From contig NZ_JAIWPJ010000001.1 in assembly GCF_020515625.1 (NCBI RefSeq), positions 930,001 to 994,000 on the forward strand: a stretch of DNA of 64,000 bases, read 5' to 3'. The DNA is from Natrinema amylolyticum. Lineage in GTDB: Archaea; Halobacteriota; Halobacteria; Halobacteriales; Natrialbaceae. Made by a program: the position numbers and the translations under genes. Positions 42,922 through 52,241 of the stretch are shown in pieces; within the stretch, counting starts at the first letter, position 1, and every line of letters begins with the position of its first letter. The notes below the pieces were generated by a model, which was not told where the DNA came from, ran no database searches, and was given only the letters and a program-made list of their open reading frames with translations.

Positions 42922-42930
42922 GTTATACTG
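42922..42930 (+). promoter_or_regulatory. TATA-like box of the exporter operon
   Basis: GTTATACTG is centred about 28 bases before the ATG at 42953 and sits immediately right of the palindrome. The spacing supports transcription starting at or next to the small leading gene. Confidence 0.5.
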
Positions 42931-42952
42931 ACTGCGCTCCGCTCATTTCTCA

Positions 42953-43051
42953 ATGAGTGACAATCAATTTGACACGTATATCGAACGAGAGAACTCGGCG
43001 ATGAGGGCATCGCCAGTGGCTCTCGGGTCGCGGACGGGGTGGTCCCAATGA
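42953..43051 (+). CDS. 32-residue leader gene of the exporter operon
   Basis: MSDNQFDTYIERENSAMRAS then PVALGSRTGWSQ. It starts at the position expected from the TATA box and its stop overlaps the ATG of the next gene (ATGA), so it is probably translated and coupled to the exported protein. Its own function is unknown. Confidence 0.45.
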   Translation: MSDNQFDTYIERENSAMRASPVALGSRTGWSQ

Positions 43052-44655
43052 ACCGGCGGCGCGGCGCTGCCCTCGCGCTCGCCGTCGTGACTATCGTTAG
43101 CGTGCTCGCCCCCCTCTCGTTCACGGCGATGGCACAGCAAGCCGGTGGCGAATTAACCCGCGGCGAACCGAACCTCGAGCCCGTGGACTCGAACCCGGAG
43201 GTCACGCCGGGCACTGAAACGACGCTCGAGGTCGGTATCAAAAACAGCGGCGAGTTACACACCGGTGCGAACGCCGATCGAGTGGTCACTGCCCGCGGTG
43301 TGACCGCCGAGATCGACGACGCCGGCCCCTTCGAGGCGGCTGGCGGCGAAGTGGGCGTCGGTCCGATTCAGGACGGTGCGATCGCGACGGCTCCGCTCGC
43401 GATCGACGTGCCCCGAGATATCGAGCCGGGCACGTACGAGATCGATGTCGACGTGACGTACGACTACACGACGCTCGTCTCCGACGGGTCGAGAACGCAG
43501 CAACGACAGACGAGAACCGAGACCCTCGAGTACCGAGTGACGGTCCCCGAGGAACCGCGCTTTACCGTTTCGACGGTCGCGAGCGACGTCGCTCCCGGCG
43601 AGAGCGGTGACGTGACGATGGAGATCGAAAACACGGGGTCCGAGGCCGCGAATCACACCCGGGCGTCCGTCACCGGCTTCGGCGGCGTGACGATCGACGG
43701 CGGAACGAGCGAGAACGCGATCGGTGACCTCGCACCCAACGAGTCGACGACGACGACCGTCGAGGCGTCGGTCGCCGAGTCAACCAGCACGACGGACAAA
43801 CCCCTCGAGGTGACGTTCACCTACGAGGACGGGGCCGGTATCGACCGGACCACCGATCCCGTTCGGACGACGCTCTCACTGGCGGAATCGCAGTCGTTCT
43901 CGATTCGGAACCTCGAGGGTTCCCTGTCGGTCGGATACGAGGGCGACATGACCGGTGACGTCGTCAACGACGGACCACGTCCAGTCGACGACGCGGTGTT
44001 GGTCGTCGAACCGATGAGCGACTCGCTGTTCGTCGAGGATACTCGCTATGCCCTTCCCGAACTGAAGCAGGGAGAGGCCGCGTCGTTCAGCTACCCGGTG
44101 GAGGTCAGTGGTCAGGCCGACGCGGGTGCCCGCCAGCTCCGGTTTACCGTTGAGTACACCGGCAGCGGGGACACGACCCTGCAGGACGGCCCGATCTCCC
44201 AGCGAGTCGTCGTCGGCGACCGAGCTGACGAGTTCTCGATCAGCGACGACGGCGCGTCGGTTCGACAAGGCGAGAACAGCGATCTCGTTCTCGAGATTAC
44301 GAACGATCGCCCGGAGACGGTGACGAACATCGACGCTCGACTCTACACCGAAGGGGCCCTCGACGCGCCCGACGACGAAGCGTTCGTCAAGGAACTCGCG
44401 CCCGGCGAGTCGGCCGAGATTCCGTTCGAAATCTCGGCAGCGTCGGACGCGACCGTCGAAACGCATCCGGTCGAACTCGACTTCGAGTACGACACCCGTC
44501 GGGGCGAGACGGTTCTCTCGGACGTCTACAAACACCCCATCGAGGTCGAACCCAGCGAAGATGACGGCGGCGGGTTCCCGTCGGTTATCGTCGGGATACT
44601 CGGTGCGCTCGCCGTGAGTGGAATCGGCATCGGCCTCTGGGTGCGACAACGCTAA
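43048..44655 (+). CDS. Exported COG1361/CARDB-type partner of an RND exporter
   Basis: 535 residues from the ATG giving MNRRRGAALALAVVTIVSV; the signal is a Sec-type peptide. Multiple beta-sandwich domains follow (FTVSTVASDVAPGESGDVTM and similar repeats), rich in NxT sequons, and a C-terminal membrane helix (VIVGILGALAVSGIGIGLWV). Proteins of this type are regularly encoded beside archaeal RND/MMPL transporters and may act as the extracellular part of the exporter. It is the first full gene after the TetR operator. Confidence 0.85.
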   Translation: MNRRRGAALALAVVTIVSVLAPLSFTAMAQQAGGELTRGEPNLEPVDSNPEVTPGTETTLEVGIKNSGELHTGANADRVVTARGVTAEIDDAGPFEAAGGEVGVGPIQDGAIATAPLAIDVPRDIEPGTYEIDVDVTYDYTTLVSDGSRTQQRQTRTETLEYRVTVPEEPRFTVSTVASDVAPGESGDVTMEIENTGSEAANHTRASVTGFGGVTIDGGTSENAIGDLAPNESTTTTVEASVAESTSTTDKPLEVTFTYEDGAGIDRTTDPVRTTLSLAESQSFSIRNLEGSLSVGYEGDMTGDVVNDGPRPVDDAVLVVEPMSDSLFVEDTRYALPELKQGEAASFSYPVEVSGQADAGARQLRFTVEYTGSGDTTLQDGPISQRVVVGDRADEFSISDDGASVRQGENSDLVLEITNDRPETVTNIDARLYTEGALDAPDDEAFVKELAPGESAEIPFEISAASDATVETHPVELDFEYDTRRGETVLSDVYKHPIEVEPSEDDGGGFPSVIVGILGALAVSGIGIGLWVRQR

Positions 44656-44658
44656 TCG

Positions 44659-47196
44659 ATGCCCGACCTCGACGAGACCAGTGGCCGTGACGCTTCGACG
44701 GAGAGCGATCGGTCCCTCAACGAGCGCCTCAACGCGTTGATAACCGACCATCCCTGGCGGATCGTCCTCGCGTTCGCCGTCGTGACCGTCCTGTTCGTCG
44801 GCGGCATCGGTGGCGGCGGCGAACAACAGGCCGGCACCGATCAGTTCACCGACGGACTCGAGGAACAGGAGGCCCTCGAGAACATGCAGGACGACTTCCA
44901 GCGACAGGGTCGCGAGAGCGGCGGTTCGACCGCCAACCTGTTCATCACCGACGAGCATAATACCCTCTCGAAGCCCAGCCTCCTCCGAATGCTCGAGTTC
45001 CAGGAGCGTGCCGAAAACGAAGACGGGCTCAGGGTTTCGTCGTCGACGAGTCCGGCTTCGCTCGTCGCCCAGCAGCTCGATCCGGAGGCGGACACGTCCG
45101 AGAAACAACGGCGTGTCATCGAGCGGGCCTCGCAGCGACAGCTGGAGGCGGCGATTGCGGACGCCGACGAGACCGTCGGGTTGCCGGTGAGCACGGACTT
45201 CACCCGGGAGTCGGCTCAGGCGGACGTCGCTCAGATCGCGGTCACCTACGACACGCCGCCGAACGCTGATACGGACGATAAAGCCGAATTGCAGACGGGA
45301 ACAGTCGAGTTAGCCAATGAGATCGACGGCTACGAGACCGGCGAGAATGTCGAGGTCTTCGGTGATGCGATCATCGAACAGGAGACGCTACAGCTTCTCG
45401 GTGACACTGCGATCGTCGTCTTCCCAGCGGCGCTCGTGTTGATCATGTTCTTCCTGCTGATCTCGTACCGTGACCCGATCGACCTCGGACTGGGTCTGTC
45501 CGCGCTCCTAATGACGATCGTCTGGACGTTCGGGTTCATGGGGTACGCGGGCATTCCGTTCTCGGATACGCTGATCACGGTGTTCCCGCTGTTGCTCGCC
45601 GTCGGGATCGACTTCGGGATCCACATCATCAACCGGTATCGCGAAGAACGAGCGGCGGGGGCAGGAATCGGCGATGCCATGGGCATCACGACGAGACAGC
45701 TCTCGGGCGCGTTCCTGATCGTTACGATAACGACCGTCATCGGGTTCGCAGCGAACCTGACGAGTTCGCTGTCACAACTCCGGGACTTCGGCATCGTCGC
45801 CGCCGTCGGTATCATCTTCACGTTCCTCATCTTCGGCGTCTTCCTGCCCGCCGGGAAGGTGGGACTGGACCGCTTGCGAGAGGGAACTCGAATTCCCGAT
45901 TTCGGAACCGACCCGCTCGGACGCGAGGAATCGATACTCGGCCGGATTCTGCCTCTCGGAACGAAGGTCGCGCGGATCGCTCCCGTGGTCGTCCTCGTGA
46001 GCGCACTCGTCTTCGGCGCGGCGGCGGCCGGCTACGGAACGGGTGTCGACACGGAGTTTTCCCAAGAGGCGTTCTTCCCGGACGAAGACCGGATCGCCCA
46101 GTACGAACGACTCCCCGAACCCTTCGCGCCCAGCGAGTACACGTTCATGACCGTTCTCGACTACCTCGAGGAAGACTTCGATCAAGGGTTCGTAGGATCG
46201 GTGACAGTCTACATCGACGATCCGGACGTCAGATCGGGCGCCGCCTTCCGCGAGGTCGACCGTGCAGTCACGAATCCGCCTGACGCGTTCGTCGAAACCG
46301 ACCGGCGGGCAGAGGCGGACAGTATCGTGAGCGTCATGGAGCAACGGCAATCGACCGATCCCGAGTTCGCGGCGACGGTCAAGCAGGCTGATTCGAATGG
46401 CGACAGACTGCCGGACCGAAACGTCGATCGCGTCTACGACGAGCTGCTCGAGGAAGATGCGGGTCGCCAGTACGTCACGAGCGACCGGAGCGCGACTCGT
46501 ATCGTGTATCAGGTCGATGTCGACGCCGACCAGACGGAGGCGACGAACGCAGCCGAGGAAGTCGCGGCTGGAATGGAGATGGATGCGACGGCGACCGGCA
46601 GCTTAGTGGTCAATCAGGCCGTCATCGACCGCATCAGCGACTCCGCGATCACGAGCCTGATCGTCGCGTTCGTCCTCACCGCGATCTTCCTGATGCTCTC
46701 CTACTGGTGGCTCGAGGGACGGATGATCTACGGCGTGATCAATCTCGTGCCGGTGCTCGTCACGGTCGCGATGCTCGCGGGGTCGATGCGGCTGTTCGAT
46801 ATCCCGCTATCCCCGTTTAACGCGCCCATCCTCTCGGTCTCGATCGGACTCGGCGTCGACTATACGGTCCACTTCATGCACCGATTCGTCGACGAGTACG
46901 AAGGCGGGGCCGACGTCCACGAGGCGCTGGCGGTCACCGTTCGCGGGACCGGCGGTGCCCTGACCGGTAGTATGCTCACGACCGTCTGCGGGCTCGGCGT
47001 GTTGTATCTCGCACTGATCCCTCTCATCATGGAGTTCGGACTCCTGCTCGCGCTGGGGGTCTTCTACGCCTACCTCACGTCGATCTTCATCCTTCCGTCG
47101 ACGATCGTCGTCTGGGATCGCCTCGAGCGGCGCTTCGGTCCGATCGGAGAGATCCGGTGGCGGGAGTCGGCTCGGTCCGTAGCGGGGAAGAACTAG
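44659..47196 (+). CDS. RND-superfamily (MMPL/HAE3-type) exporter
   Basis: 845 residues in two halves, each with one membrane helix, a large extracellular domain and a bundle of five helices. Helices are seen near 34-52, 250-400, 440-460 and 660-830. LALLAVGIDFGIHIINRYRE-like and SVSIGLGVDYTVHFMHRFVD segments carry the Asp residues of the proton/substrate pathway. It begins 3 bases after the COG1361 gene, so both are one transcription unit. Substrates are probably hydrophobic compounds or isoprenoids; expression is likely under the TetR regulator. Confidence 0.92.
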   Translation: MPDLDETSGRDASTESDRSLNERLNALITDHPWRIVLAFAVVTVLFVGGIGGGGEQQAGTDQFTDGLEEQEALENMQDDFQRQGRESGGSTANLFITDEHNTLSKPSLLRMLEFQERAENEDGLRVSSSTSPASLVAQQLDPEADTSEKQRRVIERASQRQLEAAIADADETVGLPVSTDFTRESAQADVAQIAVTYDTPPNADTDDKAELQTGTVELANEIDGYETGENVEVFGDAIIEQETLQLLGDTAIVVFPAALVLIMFFLLISYRDPIDLGLGLSALLMTIVWTFGFMGYAGIPFSDTLITVFPLLLAVGIDFGIHIINRYREERAAGAGIGDAMGITTRQLSGAFLIVTITTVIGFAANLTSSLSQLRDFGIVAAVGIIFTFLIFGVFLPAGKVGLDRLREGTRIPDFGTDPLGREESILGRILPLGTKVARIAPVVVLVSALVFGAAAAGYGTGVDTEFSQEAFFPDEDRIAQYERLPEPFAPSEYTFMTVLDYLEEDFDQGFVGSVTVYIDDPDVRSGAAFREVDRAVTNPPDAFVETDRRAEADSIVSVMEQRQSTDPEFAATVKQADSNGDRLPDRNVDRVYDELLEEDAGRQYVTSDRSATRIVYQVDVDADQTEATNAAEEVAAGMEMDATATGSLVVNQAVIDRISDSAITSLIVAFVLTAIFLMLSYWWLEGRMIYGVINLVPVLVTVAMLAGSMRLFDIPLSPFNAPILSVSIGLGVDYTVHFMHRFVDEYEGGADVHEALAVTVRGTGGALTGSMLTTVCGLGVLYLALIPLIMEFGLLLALGVFYAYLTSIFILPSTIVVWDRLERRFGPIGEIRWRESARSVAGKN

Positions 47197-47343
47197 GCGG
47201 CTCGAGTCCGACGGTTACCCGACTCCTCGTTCTCCCGTTTTCCACCTCGTCTATGCGTATCTCCCGGATCGCTCGATAGGCGAACCCAGCGTACTAACCG
47301 AAACGTGCCATTGTTCCAAGAGCTAATTACAAATCGGCATGAA

Positions 47344-48009
47344 ATGAATCCGATGACCGAGACGACCCACATCCTGCTCAGAGCCGAGAACGAAGATGCT
47401 GCCGACCGGCTCATCCGGGAATACGTCGTTGATGCTATCGACAGGCTTCCGGAGACGGACCCCTGTGACGGGATCTCATTCGCATTTGACGATCATCCGG
47501 AGACGGGAGACTCGAGTGTCGTCGCACTCGTTCTCGACGGCAAAGCGAGTGAATTGGTCGAGACCGAATGCGGACGATGGGACGCTCTCGTCGAGAAGGG
47601 GTTCATCGAAGGGTGGGAGCAAGCAGCCGTTTTCGACCATGATGAACTGGGTGCCAAGTGGAGTGAGAACTATCTGGAACTGTCGTCCGCGATTACGCAA
47701 CTCTCGACCGAGATGACAAAGGACGTGTACGAGACATTTGATGCGCATCCTGCCGCTGTCGATACATTCCCCGATGAGAACGACGGACTACCACCAGTCG
47801 GATGGTGGACGTTGGTACATCATCTCACCAACCAGCAGAACTATTCGTTAGAAGAGGAGCTACGGGCGTACGAATACGGTATCGAGCACACTCTTCGAAA
47901 CAGCGCGGAGTACGACGGTGAAACAGCGGCAGCGGAACGACTCGACCAGCACCTCGAATCCCTCGAGTCAAAGCGCGAGGAAATCCGTGAGGGACGACTG
48001 GATTCGTAA
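47344..48009 (+). CDS. Conserved haloarchaeal protein, unknown function
   Basis: 221 residues from the ATG giving MNPMTETTHILLRAENEDA; an alternative ATG is three codons later. The C-terminal half is helical and acidic (GETAAAERLDQHLESLESKR). The N-terminal part may be an alpha/beta domain (HILLRAENEDAADRLIREYV). No motif is recognised. An AT-rich TAATTACAAAT lies just upstream. Confidence 0.6.
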   Translation: MNPMTETTHILLRAENEDAADRLIREYVVDAIDRLPETDPCDGISFAFDDHPETGDSSVVALVLDGKASELVETECGRWDALVEKGFIEGWEQAAVFDHDELGAKWSENYLELSSAITQLSTEMTKDVYETFDAHPAAVDTFPDENDGLPPVGWWTLVHHLTNQQNYSLEEELRAYEYGIEHTLRNSAEYDGETAAAERLDQHLESLESKREEIREGRLDS

Positions 48010-48400
48010 GTCACGGCAACCCTAAACCGGAGAGAGTGAACGTACAAACACGTCAGGAACAGGGTCTCGCTCGCGACCAGTATCTTCCTTCCCTTCGAGA
48101 TGGAGACCGGTTCAATAGATACGCGCTCTGTATTTGCCGGATATGATCGCGCTCTCCTCGGAGAAAGACTGCGAAGACATCGAGGTGGAACGAGTCCCGC
48201 GAACGACCGACGAGGAATGATCCTGGATTGAAGAGACAGTATCTCCTGAACGAGGCGTGGTACTCGAGGGGTATATGTTTCACAGGTTCCTTACTCGTCT
48301 TCCGTCTGCTACTCAAACGTCAGCGTTCACGGACGCCGTCTATGTTACTATCCGTGATCTCCGAGTGCCTAATAGAGAATCTAAAACACCTATAATTCGA
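48010..48400. other. 391-base gap, no convincing gene
   Basis: Short frames exist on both strands but break after 20-40 codons. Sequence from 48085 to 48225 has GC-rich, partly coding-like composition, suggesting a decayed gene. No RNA gene or repeat is seen. Confidence 0.4.
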
Positions 48401-48736
48401 CTATCGATTCTCGCGCTGTTCGACTTTGTTCAGTTCGATCAACAGCCGGAAGATCGCCTTGACGAGGTTTGCGTCGACGTCGAACTGTTCGGCGTTGTCG
48501 CCCGCTCGCTCCATGACCTGCTGTTCCTGTTTCTCGTCGGTCGTCGGCAACCCCTGTTCGTCTTTGACCGCCGCGATCGTGTCCGCGACGTAGGTTCGCT
48601 GGGCGATCAACTCGACGATCTCCTGGTCGATCGTCCGGATCTCCTCGCGCAGTTCGTCGAGGTCCATCTCCTCGGGGGTGCGATTCTCCGCGTCGATACC
48701 GCCGTCCGTCGCTCCGTCAGTTGGCTCTCGAGTCAT
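48401..48736 (-). CDS. Chorismate mutase (AroQ-type)
   Basis: 111 residues from the ATG giving MTREPTDGATDG; the first 28 are an acidic extension. DELREEIRTIDQEIVELIAQR then TYVADTIAAVKDEQG and the C-terminal KAIFRLLIELNKVEQREN form the all-helical chorismate-mutase fold with catalytic Arg/Lys/Gln. It converts chorismate to prephenate. The start overlaps the end of the shikimate kinase gene by 4 bases. Confidence 0.93.
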   Translation of the reverse strand: MTREPTDGATDGGIDAENRTPEEMDLDELREEIRTIDQEIVELIAQRTYVADTIAAVKDEQGLPTTDEKQEQQVMERAGDNAEQFDVDANLVKAIFRLLIELNKVEQRENR

Positions 48737-49605
48737 GTCGTTCGTGTTCCGTCCGTTCGCGTTCGCAGTAATCGTGTCGTTCCGTCCCGCTCGTCCCATC
48801 GCTCCCGGACCGCCTCGAGCGCGTCCCGCTCTCCGACGGCGACGTAGCTCGGGCCGGTGCCCGAGAGCGAGACGCCGGTCACGTCGGGCAAGGCGTCGAT
48901 CATCGGGCCTGTAGAGAACTCGAGCGCGGCCGAGAAGGCGAAGCCGTTGACGGTCATGGCCTCGCCGTAGCGGCCGTCGAGCGCGAGTTCTTCGACGAGG
49001 GCGGCCATCGGGGCGACGCGTTCGCAGGCCGAGACGTCGGCGTCGGCGCTGTAGGACTGTTCGGGCGGCGTGTAGACCAACGCATGCCAGTCGATCTCCT
49101 CGCGGGCGAGCAGCGCGTCGGCCGCGTTGTCGGTTACCGTCACGCCGCCGAGCATGCTCGCGCTGGCGTCGTCGAACGCGCCGGTCGCCGTCACGCCGGC
49201 GTCGCGAGCGGCCCGGACGCCGAGCCGGCAGGCCTCGATCCGCTCGACCGCGTCGGCGACCTCGAGGGCGTCCAGCGTCGCGAGCACCGTCGCGTTGGCC
49301 GCGGCGCTGGAACTCTTCAACCCGGCGGCCATCGGTACTTCGCTCTCGGTGTGGACTCGAGCCCCGACCGTCGAGTCGTCCAGGCCGGCCCGCTCGGCGT
49401 ACTCACTGATCGTCATCGCGGCACAGCGTTCGACGAGCGTCGTGTCGGCCTCGGGCTGGCCGGCGACCTCGCCGACGACGTCGCCGCCTTCGGTGAGTTC
49501 GACGGTCGCGGTCGTCTCGAGGTCGATCGCGAACGCCGACCCGGTGCCGGTCGCGAGCGCGTTGAGTACCGTTCCGGCTGCGGGGGCGACAGCGCGGCCA
49601 TCCAT
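48733..49605 (-). CDS. aroK: Archaeal shikimate kinase (GHMP type)
   Basis: 290 residues. Unlike bacterial AroK it belongs to the GHMP kinase family: PMAAGLKSSSAAANATVLA is the phosphate-binding loop, TGAFDDASASMLGG the acidic substrate loop and GVSLSGTGPSYVAVGE the C-terminal glycine motif. It phosphorylates shikimate. The coupling with chorismate mutase (ATGA overlap) makes this an aromatic amino-acid operon. Confidence 0.95.
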   Translation of the reverse strand: MDGRAVAPAAGTVLNALATGTGSAFAIDLETTATVELTEGGDVVGEVAGQPEADTTLVERCAAMTISEYAERAGLDDSTVGARVHTESEVPMAAGLKSSSAAANATVLATLDALEVADAVERIEACRLGVRAARDAGVTATGAFDDASASMLGGVTVTDNAADALLAREEIDWHALVYTPPEQSYSADADVSACERVAPMAALVEELALDGRYGEAMTVNGFAFSAALEFSTGPMIDALPDVTGVSLSGTGPSYVAVGERDALEAVRERWDERDGTTRLLRTRTDGTRTT

Positions 49606-49696
49606 ACTCGGACACTCTCAGAGGGCGTACTTACGGCTGACGATCCATAGGAGTCCGACGAACCGTCTTACGTCGCGATAATCGACCGCAGGCCAG

Positions 49697-50224
49697 CTAT
49701 TCTGTCCGGTTTCGGAACTCCGACTCGAGCATTCCGTAGAGAACGGCGTTTACGGATCGTCCGTCGACGTAGTAATGATCGCGGAGCTGCCCCTCCTCGC
49801 GAAAGCCGAGTTTCTCGAGGACGCGCATCGAGGGGTCGTTGTCCTCGAAGACGCGGGCGATGACCTTTCGGAGGTTTCGTTCGTCGAACGCGTACCGGAG
49901 ACAGAGTCCGGCGGCCTCGGTCGCGTACCCCTGTCCCGTCTCGTCGGTGGCGATCCAGTAGCCGAGTTCCCCGTTGCCGTGGACATCGCTGATCTGAAAG
50001 AGCCACGTCAGTCCCACCGGGTCGCCGTCCCGACAGGCGAGGAAGTGGACCGTATCGTCGGCCGCGAGGAGATCAGCGATGTCCGACTCCGTTATCGGCG
50101 CGTATTTGTTGGTCCCGTGGCGGACGGCGGGATCGTTCCAGTGACGGGAGAGAAAGGCGTGGTCGTCCGGTTCGATCGGTCGGAGCGTGAGTCGATCCCC
50201 GGAGAGAAATGCTGAGCCCGGCAT
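49697..50224 (-). CDS. GNAT-family N-acetyltransferase (RimJ-like)
   Basis: 175 residues from the ATG giving MPGSAFLSGDRLTLRPIEPDD. The GNAT core is visible: GELGYWIATDETGQGYATEA (acetyl-CoA loop), then LRYAFDERNLRKVIARVFEDN and SMRVLEKLGFREEG. It resembles ribosomal-protein or small-molecule acetyltransferases such as RimJ/RimL; the substrate is unknown. Confidence 0.9.
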   Translation of the reverse strand: MPGSAFLSGDRLTLRPIEPDDHAFLSRHWNDPAVRHGTNKYAPITESDIADLLAADDTVHFLACRDGDPVGLTWLFQISDVHGNGELGYWIATDETGQGYATEAAGLCLRYAFDERNLRKVIARVFEDNDPSMRVLEKLGFREEGQLRDHYYVDGRSVNAVLYGMLESEFRNRTE

Positions 50225-50350
50225 AGGGAGGCCATCATCTGCGGCGGGCAAGTATCTTCCGACACCTCCGGACGGAAAATATCGACTCCGATTCGAGCGG
50301 ACGACCCGGAGAACGCACCGCTTTTCCCCGATCCGACCCAAAGACGGGTA

Positions 50351-50782
50351 ATGAGTGCACGCAACGACGTCGCCCCGAGCACGATCGGCGTCGATTTCGT
50401 CGACGGTGGCGTGGTCGTCGAGTACCACGACGGCCGAGAGGTGTTCTACCACGGCCCGCCGAAACCGGTCGAGGGGGCCTTGACGACCCCACCGGGGAAG
50501 CAGGTCCACGTCCTCGTCACCGATCCCGACGGCGTCGAGGGCGTCATGACCTATGTCAACGACCGCAACACCCACGACGACATCCTCGAGACGACCGGCG
50601 TCGGTCGCGTGATGCTCGACCGCGACGACGAGGCGGAGCTGTTCCCGGGCGTCACCGTCGCGACGGAGGCGTACTCGATCCGCGTCGAAGCCGACCTCTC
50701 GGTCGTCGACGGGCGGGTGTTCGTCTTCGCGGAGGACGAGATGAGCGAACACGCCTACGAACTCGTGGAGAGCACCGAATAA
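50351..50782 (+). CDS. DUF5796-type haloarchaeal protein
   Basis: 143 residues. VDFVDGGVVVEYHDGREVFY, then VHVLVTDPDGVEGVMTYVND and the DDILETTGVGRVMLDRDD block are characteristic of a small beta-rich haloarchaeal family of unknown function. The DUF number is from memory. Its stop overlaps the next gene's ATG (TAATG). Confidence 0.7.
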   Translation: MSARNDVAPSTIGVDFVDGGVVVEYHDGREVFYHGPPKPVEGALTTPPGKQVHVLVTDPDGVEGVMTYVNDRNTHDDILETTGVGRVMLDRDDEAELFPGVTVATEAYSIRVEADLSVVDGRVFVFAEDEMSEHAYELVESTE

Positions 50783-51027
50783 TGCCACTGCAGAAACCCT
50801 GGCGTGACCTCGAGCGGGAGACGGTCGCCGCCGCGCCGGATCGACCCGGTGTCTACGAACTCGGCGACGGATCGGGGACGGTGCTGGCGGTCGATCACGG
50901 CGTCCTCCGGGACGAACTCAAGAGCGCGTTGGCCTACGGGGACGGCGACCGCGTCCGCTGGACGGAGACCCACACGCTCGAGGGGGCGCGCGAACTCGCG
51001 GCCGAGCATCGCGACCGGCTCGAGTGA
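50782..51027 (+). CDS. Small GIY-YIG-like haloarchaeal protein
   Basis: 81 residues. PGVYELGDGSGTVLAVDHGV and DELKSALAYGDGDRVRWTE resemble the compact GIY-YIG nuclease-like domain at the start of UvrC-type proteins, but only part of the fold is present and the catalytic residues cannot all be seen. It is co-transcribed with the DUF5796-type gene. Confidence 0.55.
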   Translation: MPLQKPWRDLERETVAAAPDRPGVYELGDGSGTVLAVDHGVLRDELKSALAYGDGDRVRWTETHTLEGARELAAEHRDRLE

Positions 51028-51030
51028 CCG

Positions 51031-51165
51031 CTACTGGATGTAGGTCGGATCGGAGCCGTCACACCGCTTTTCGTGCTCCGCCGCGTCGGACTGCTCGTCG
51101 AAGAGGAGTCCGCAGGTCTCGCACTCGTACCAGATCGTGTCGTCGCGTTCTGTCTGGACGACCAT
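51031..51165 (-). CDS. Small zinc-finger protein
   Basis: 44 residues, MVVQTERDDTIWYECETCGL then FDEQSDAAEHEKRCDGSDP. CxxC plus a downstream HxxxC gives a zinc-binding knuckle (C2HC-like), typical of a haloarchaeal small zinc-finger family. It ends 3 bases after the plus-strand neighbour. Function unknown. Confidence 0.7.
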   Translation of the reverse strand: MVVQTERDDTIWYECETCGLLFDEQSDAAEHEKRCDGSDPTYIQ

Positions 51166-51252
51166 GGGTTACGATGGAACACGAACGACAAAAGGCGTTT
51201 CTCCGGTCACCGTCGCCGTCCCGACCGGATCATCGACGCGGAACGGTCGCGA

Positions 51253-52155
51253 TCAAGCGTCGAGTTCGGTCAGTTCCTCGACGTCCGGGATCTGCTCGCT
51301 CGCGGAGGTGATCTGTTGCATTCGCTGTTCGTGTTTCGTGTACGCGTACTCGGCCAGTTCGGAGGGACTCGGGCCGGGACCGGTCTCAGTGCTGGCCCCT
51401 CGATCGCCCGCCAGGCTCTCCTGGACGAGCGGGACCAGTTCGTCGACTGTTTCGCGGAGGAGGTCGGGGTCGACCGCGCCGTCGGCCACGAGCTCCTTGA
51501 GTTTCGCCATCCCGAAGCCGACGTGACGGCCCTCGTCGCTTCGAACCAGTTTGAGCCCCTCGACCAGCCCCGGGAGATCGGGCAGGTCGGGTTCGCTCTC
51601 GCCGTACGCGAGGGTGAGCCCGTAGTAGCCGGTCTGGGCCAGAATCCCCTCGATCGTCAGGTGGTAGTGGCAGTGTGCCTTCGCACGGGTTTCCGGCGTA
51701 TCCTCCTCGAGAAGCCGCGCCATCGCTCGCTCGTTGCGCTCGAACAGTTCGTCGTAGGGCTCGTTGAACCACTTTTCGTCGGTCGGCGACGAGAGTTCCC
51801 GTCCGCGTCGCTCCTCCTCGGCGTGGATCACGTCGCGCCAGTAGCGATCGAAGAAGTCGGTGTGTTTGGACTCCTCGTAGAGCTGCGTCGTGATGAACAT
51901 TTGATCCTCGATATCCTCGAGCACGACGGCCAGCGGCGCGAGGTCTTCGGTCACCGACTCCTCGCCCGCGCCGAACAGCGCGAGCGACTGCTTGAGTCCC
52001 TCGAACGCGGGATCGGGGAGTTCGGCGGCCCCCTCGCGGTCCGCCTCGAGGTCGATATCGTGGGGGTCCCAGTGTTTCTCGACCGCGTTTCGGTAGTAGT
52101 TGTGCGATCGAGTCGTGGTCTCGAGTTGCATCGCGGGGTGGTCGTCGGTGCGCAT
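51253..52155 (-). CDS. R2-like ligand-binding oxidase (R2lox-type)
   Basis: 300 residues from the ATG giving MRTDDHPAMQLETTTRSH. It has the four-helix R2 ferritin-like fold with metal ligands in LEDIEDQMF, YEESKHTDFF, HLTIEGILAQTGYY and RSDEGRHVGFG. Unlike class I ribonucleotide reductase R2, it lacks the C-terminal NrdE-binding tail and no nrdE gene is near, so it fits the R2lox family that uses a Mn/Fe centre. Role: oxidase for an unknown substrate, perhaps in lipid or redox metabolism. Confidence 0.85.
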   Translation of the reverse strand: MRTDDHPAMQLETTTRSHNYYRNAVEKHWDPHDIDLEADREGAAELPDPAFEGLKQSLALFGAGEESVTEDLAPLAVVLEDIEDQMFITTQLYEESKHTDFFDRYWRDVIHAEEERRGRELSSPTDEKWFNEPYDELFERNERAMARLLEEDTPETRAKAHCHYHLTIEGILAQTGYYGLTLAYGESEPDLPDLPGLVEGLKLVRSDEGRHVGFGMAKLKELVADGAVDPDLLRETVDELVPLVQESLAGDRGASTETGPGPSPSELAEYAYTKHEQRMQQITSASEQIPDVEELTELDA

Positions 52156-52190
52156 GCTCACCCGAACAGATGCACCGTCGTCCGATCAGT

Positions 52191-52198
52191 CTATATCT
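52191..52198 (-). promoter_or_regulatory. TATA box of the R2lox-type gene
   Basis: Minus strand AGATATAG is centred about 39 bases before the ATG at 52155. It lies back-to-back with the TATA box of the divergent Bat-type gene. Confidence 0.5.
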
Positions 52199-52212
52199 CA
52201 TGGGTTAGGGTG

Positions 52213-52219
52213 TTTATAT
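52213..52219 (+). promoter_or_regulatory. TATA box of the Bat-type regulator gene
   Basis: TTTATAT is centred 26 bases before the ATG at 52242, the standard position for a leaderless transcript. Confidence 0.6.
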
Positions 52220-52241
52220 CGGTCGCCGCTGAAGGGGCCGT

